From: an uncultured Thermoleophilia bacterium
Lineage (GTDB): Bacteria > Actinomycetota > Thermoleophilia > UBA2241
Direction of reading: 5' to 3'
DNA length: 15,228 nucleotides
Assembly (NCBI GenBank): GCA_903912585.1
Contig: CAIWHY010000298.1
Span: 1 to 15,228, forward strand
Shown: positions 13,419-15,228 of the stretch, piece after piece
Layout of the letters: each line of letters starts with the position of its first letter
Position numbering within the stretch: the first letter of the stretch is position 1
The notes under the pieces: generated by a model
Seen by the model: the letters and a program-made list of their open reading frames with translations, nothing else
Told to the model about the DNA's origin: nothing
Databases searched by the model: none
Position numbers and translations under genes: made by a program

Positions 13419-13446
13419 GGCGACTCCCAAGATGGCTGACTCGCCC

Positions 13447-13475
13447 ATAATAGCTAAATCGTCCTTTTCGGTCAA
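13447..13475 (-). promoter_or_regulatory. Promoter of the Phd-RelE module
   Basis: On the - strand TTGACC (13470-13475) and TATTAT (13447-13452) are 17 bases apart, a near-consensus promoter in an AT-rich patch. TCAATATTGA (13472-13481), a 10-bp palindrome, overlaps the -35 and could be part of the Phd operator. Transcription would start near 13440, leaving a short leader with the GGGAG ribosome site. Confidence 0.75.
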
Positions 13476-13588
13476 TATTGAAGGCCTCTATGCGCTCTCA
13501 GCCTGAAGGCCGCCGAACGCCGGCGCAAGATGACGAAAGGGTCGGTGAGATGACATTGCGAGGTCATCAAGACGCAGGAGACTTCGGC

Positions 13589-15228
13589 CTACTGAAGCGT
13601 CCTCCGCAGCGACTCGTGTGCCAGCACGACGAGGCGCTGCGTGGCTCGGGTGGCGCCGATGTAGAAGAGGTCGCGCTCGCGCGGAGTGCTCAGGTGCTCG
13701 ATGTCGGTGAGGACGACGGCGCGCGACTCGAGGCCCTTGAAGCGGTGGACCGTGGTGAAGCGGGTCTTGCCCGAGTGCAGGTCGAAGACGGGGCCGTGCG
13801 GGCCCGAGTGGGCGAGCGGCGTGAGGAGGTCGCGCCACGGCTGCTCCGTGAGCGCCGCGGCCACGCAGGCCGCGTCGTTGCGCGTGCTCAGCACCGTGAC
13901 CTGCGGGCCCTTGAGGCCGGCGGCGCGGAGGTCCTCGAGCGCCGCGCACAGCAGATCACCTTGCTGCGCGGCGCTCCCCCAGTAGCGTACTTCCGGCCGG
14001 TCGCCCTCGCCGGCGTCCGCGCGCATCACCTTGACGTACCCGCCGGTGATGCCGCCGCCGGCGCAGGCCAGCGCAGCCACCGCCGGCGAGTTGCGGCAGT
14101 TCTCGTCGAGCTCGAAGACGGTGCAGCCGCCACCCTGGTCGCGGCAGAAGCCGTCGAGGTCGACGGAGTCGTCGTAGATCGCCTGGTGGACGAAGTCGCC
14201 GAAGAGGCGCCAGCGGCCGCCGGTCAGGCCGCCGTCCAGGCTCAGGTCGAGGACGTCGACGAACTGCGTGCGCAGCACGTCCTGAGCTTCGTCGACGATG
14301 AGCTCGTCGTAGGCGTTGGGGCGGTCGATCAGGCCGTCGCAGGCGAGCTGCGGCAGCTCGACGTCCCAGAACTCCCCGCCGCCGCCGAGCTTGGACGACC
14401 CGGCGGGGATGCCGGCGGCGCGGACCATGTGGTCGGAGATCGTGGCGGCCTCGGCGACGCCGGCCACGTGCTCGCGCAGCCACTCGGCCAGCGGTCGGTT
14501 GAAACAGAGCACGAGCACGCGGCGCCCGGCGGCGTGGCCGCGCCGCGCCGCCTCCAGCGCGAGCAGCGTCTTGCCGGTGCCGGCCGGCCCGTCGAAGACG
14601 ACGCGCGGCATCCGCCGCATTGCGTCGAGCGCGTCGAACTGCAGCTCGGTGTAATGCAGGATCTCGGCGTCAATGCGCCGGGCGCGGTCCTTGGGGCTCT
14701 CGAAGTACTCGAAGTCGGGGCGCAGGACGCGGACGATCTCGTCGCACTGCTCCTGCGTCGGCTCACCGGCGCCGGGGTTGAACCAGGCCTTGCGCAGCCC
14801 GGCGGCGCGCTCCCGTGCCTGGCACAGAGCTGAGGCGATGCAGTCGGCGATCGGGCGCTGTCCCAGCCTGACCTTGTCGATGACCTGCCAGGAGTGCCAC
14901 TCCTCGCTCCCGTCGGTGAACTCGATGAATGGGAAGCAGACGGCCGACTGAAAGAGCACGCCCTCCAGCTGCGGGCGGTGCTTGACGACACGCTCGCGCA
15001 AGCTGTGCATCGCTTCGGAGACCTGTTTGAAGGGCCCGCGCGGATCGCCTGCGGCCTCCGCCCCGTAGTACCAGAGCCCGTGCTCGCGACGGAGCCTGTG
15101 GCAGCCCTTGACCTCGAGCACGAGCACGCCCAGTCCGGGCGCGACGACGACGAAGTCGGCCTCGCCCTCCATCTGCTTGACGTGGTGGGCGATGTCCTGG
15201 GAGTGGAGCGCGGTCCAGCCGTCGGCCC
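13589..15228 (-). CDS. NERD-domain superfamily 1 helicase, N-terminus outside window
   Basis: At least 546 residues are visible; the frame is still open at the window end, with ADGWTALHSQDIAHHVKQ before the first internal ATG (15172), so the start lies beyond. Numbering from that ATG: the NERD nuclease-related motif EADFVVVAPGLGVLVLEVKG (4-23), with its Asp and Glu-x-Lys, then helicase motifs GPAGTGKT (195-202), LIVDEAQD (291-298), LFGDFVHQAIY (323-333), DENCRNS (356-362), TTVHRFKGLES (473-483) and FYIGATRATQRL (503-514). This is the common NERD plus UvrD-like layout, expected to act on DNA as nuclease and helicase. Such proteins occur both as repair enzymes and near defense genes. It lies downstream of none of the modules and has its own transcript, entering from the right. 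Confidence 0.92.
   Translation of the reverse strand, partial: ADGWTALHSQDIAHHVKQMEGEADFVVVAPGLGVLVLEVKGCHRLRREHGLWYYGAEAAGDPRGPFKQVSEAMHSLRERVVKHRPQLEGVLFQSAVCFPFIEFTDGSEEWHSWQVIDKVRLGQRPIADCIASALCQARERAAGLRKAWFNPGAGEPTQEQCDEIVRVLRPDFEYFESPKDRARRIDAEILHYTELQFDALDAMRRMPRVVFDGPAGTGKTLLALEAARRGHAAGRRVLVLCFNRPLAEWLREHVAGVAEAATISDHMVRAAGIPAGSSKLGGGGEFWDVELPQLACDGLIDRPNAYDELIVDEAQDVLRTQFVDVLDLSLDGGLTGGRWRLFGDFVHQAIYDDSVDLDGFCRDQGGGCTVFELDENCRNSPAVAALACAGGGITGGYVKVMRADAGEGDRPEVRYWGSAAQQGDLLCAALEDLRAAGLKGPQVTVLSTRNDAACVAAALTEQPWRDLLTPLAHSGPHGPVFDLHSGKTRFTTVHRFKGLESRAVVLTDIEHLSTPRERDLFYIGATRATQRLVVLAHESLRRTLQ

Noticed and set aside
7505..13588. CRISPR arrays, insertion sequences or integrases in the accessory region
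   Set aside because: No regularly spaced repeats, no terminal inverted repeats with a transposase and no recombinase motif were seen on either strand.
13478..14833. A 451-codon open frame on the + strand
   Set aside because: It is antisense to the NERD helicase, whose motifs are all intact on the - strand; it is an effect of high GC with few stops.

Overview
The window is high-GC bacterial DNA, probably from a metagenome contig. It falls into two parts that meet at a tRNA-Pro gene. Positions 1-3075 hold four genes, all on the + strand: the tail of a bacilliredoxin (BrxA/BrxB family), a secreted or periplasmic DUF4403-type protein, a class III (CaiB/BaiF) CoA-transferase and a small DciA/DUF721-like protein. 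This set would suit an Acidobacteriota-type organism, but I cannot prove that from sequence alone. From 3200 onward, orientation, gene content and promoter style change. There, -10 boxes of TANNNT type sit 6 nt from start codons, which implies leaderless mRNAs as are common in Actinobacteria and some other high-GC phyla. The tRNA at the boundary has a C6-A67 mismatch in its acceptor stem, as expected if its 5' and 3' halves come from different tRNA-Pro genes. That means either integration of an island at the tRNA or a chimeric assembly.

Positions 3200-7504 look like housekeeping genes: two tandem glutaredoxin-like proteins (one CPWC, one with an unusual CGWS site), a YfcE-like phosphoesterase, a divergent SDR oxidoreductase overlapped by a membrane protein with a channel-like pore loop, and RmuC.

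Positions 7584-13475 are a dense cluster of toxin-antitoxin or abortive-infection modules, mostly on the - strand: ParE with a PF09720-type antitoxin, MazF with a ribbon-helix-helix antitoxin, a three-gene unit (HI1420-type HTH regulator, an 88-aa unknown, and an HD-domain alarmone-hydrolase-like protein), AbiEii/AbiEi, and RelE with Phd. One + strand gene of unknown function (12294-12908) sits inside the cluster. Several modules carry readable promoters in which palindromic operators overlap the -35/-10 boxes, which points to autoregulation. The window ends inside a NERD-domain helicase.

The best candidate for something undescribed is the HTH / 88-aa / HD-hydrolase operon at 8888-10275. An antitoxin-type regulator with its own operator and promoter drives a gene coupled by overlap to a putative (p)ppGpp hydrolase, and no recognisable toxin is present.
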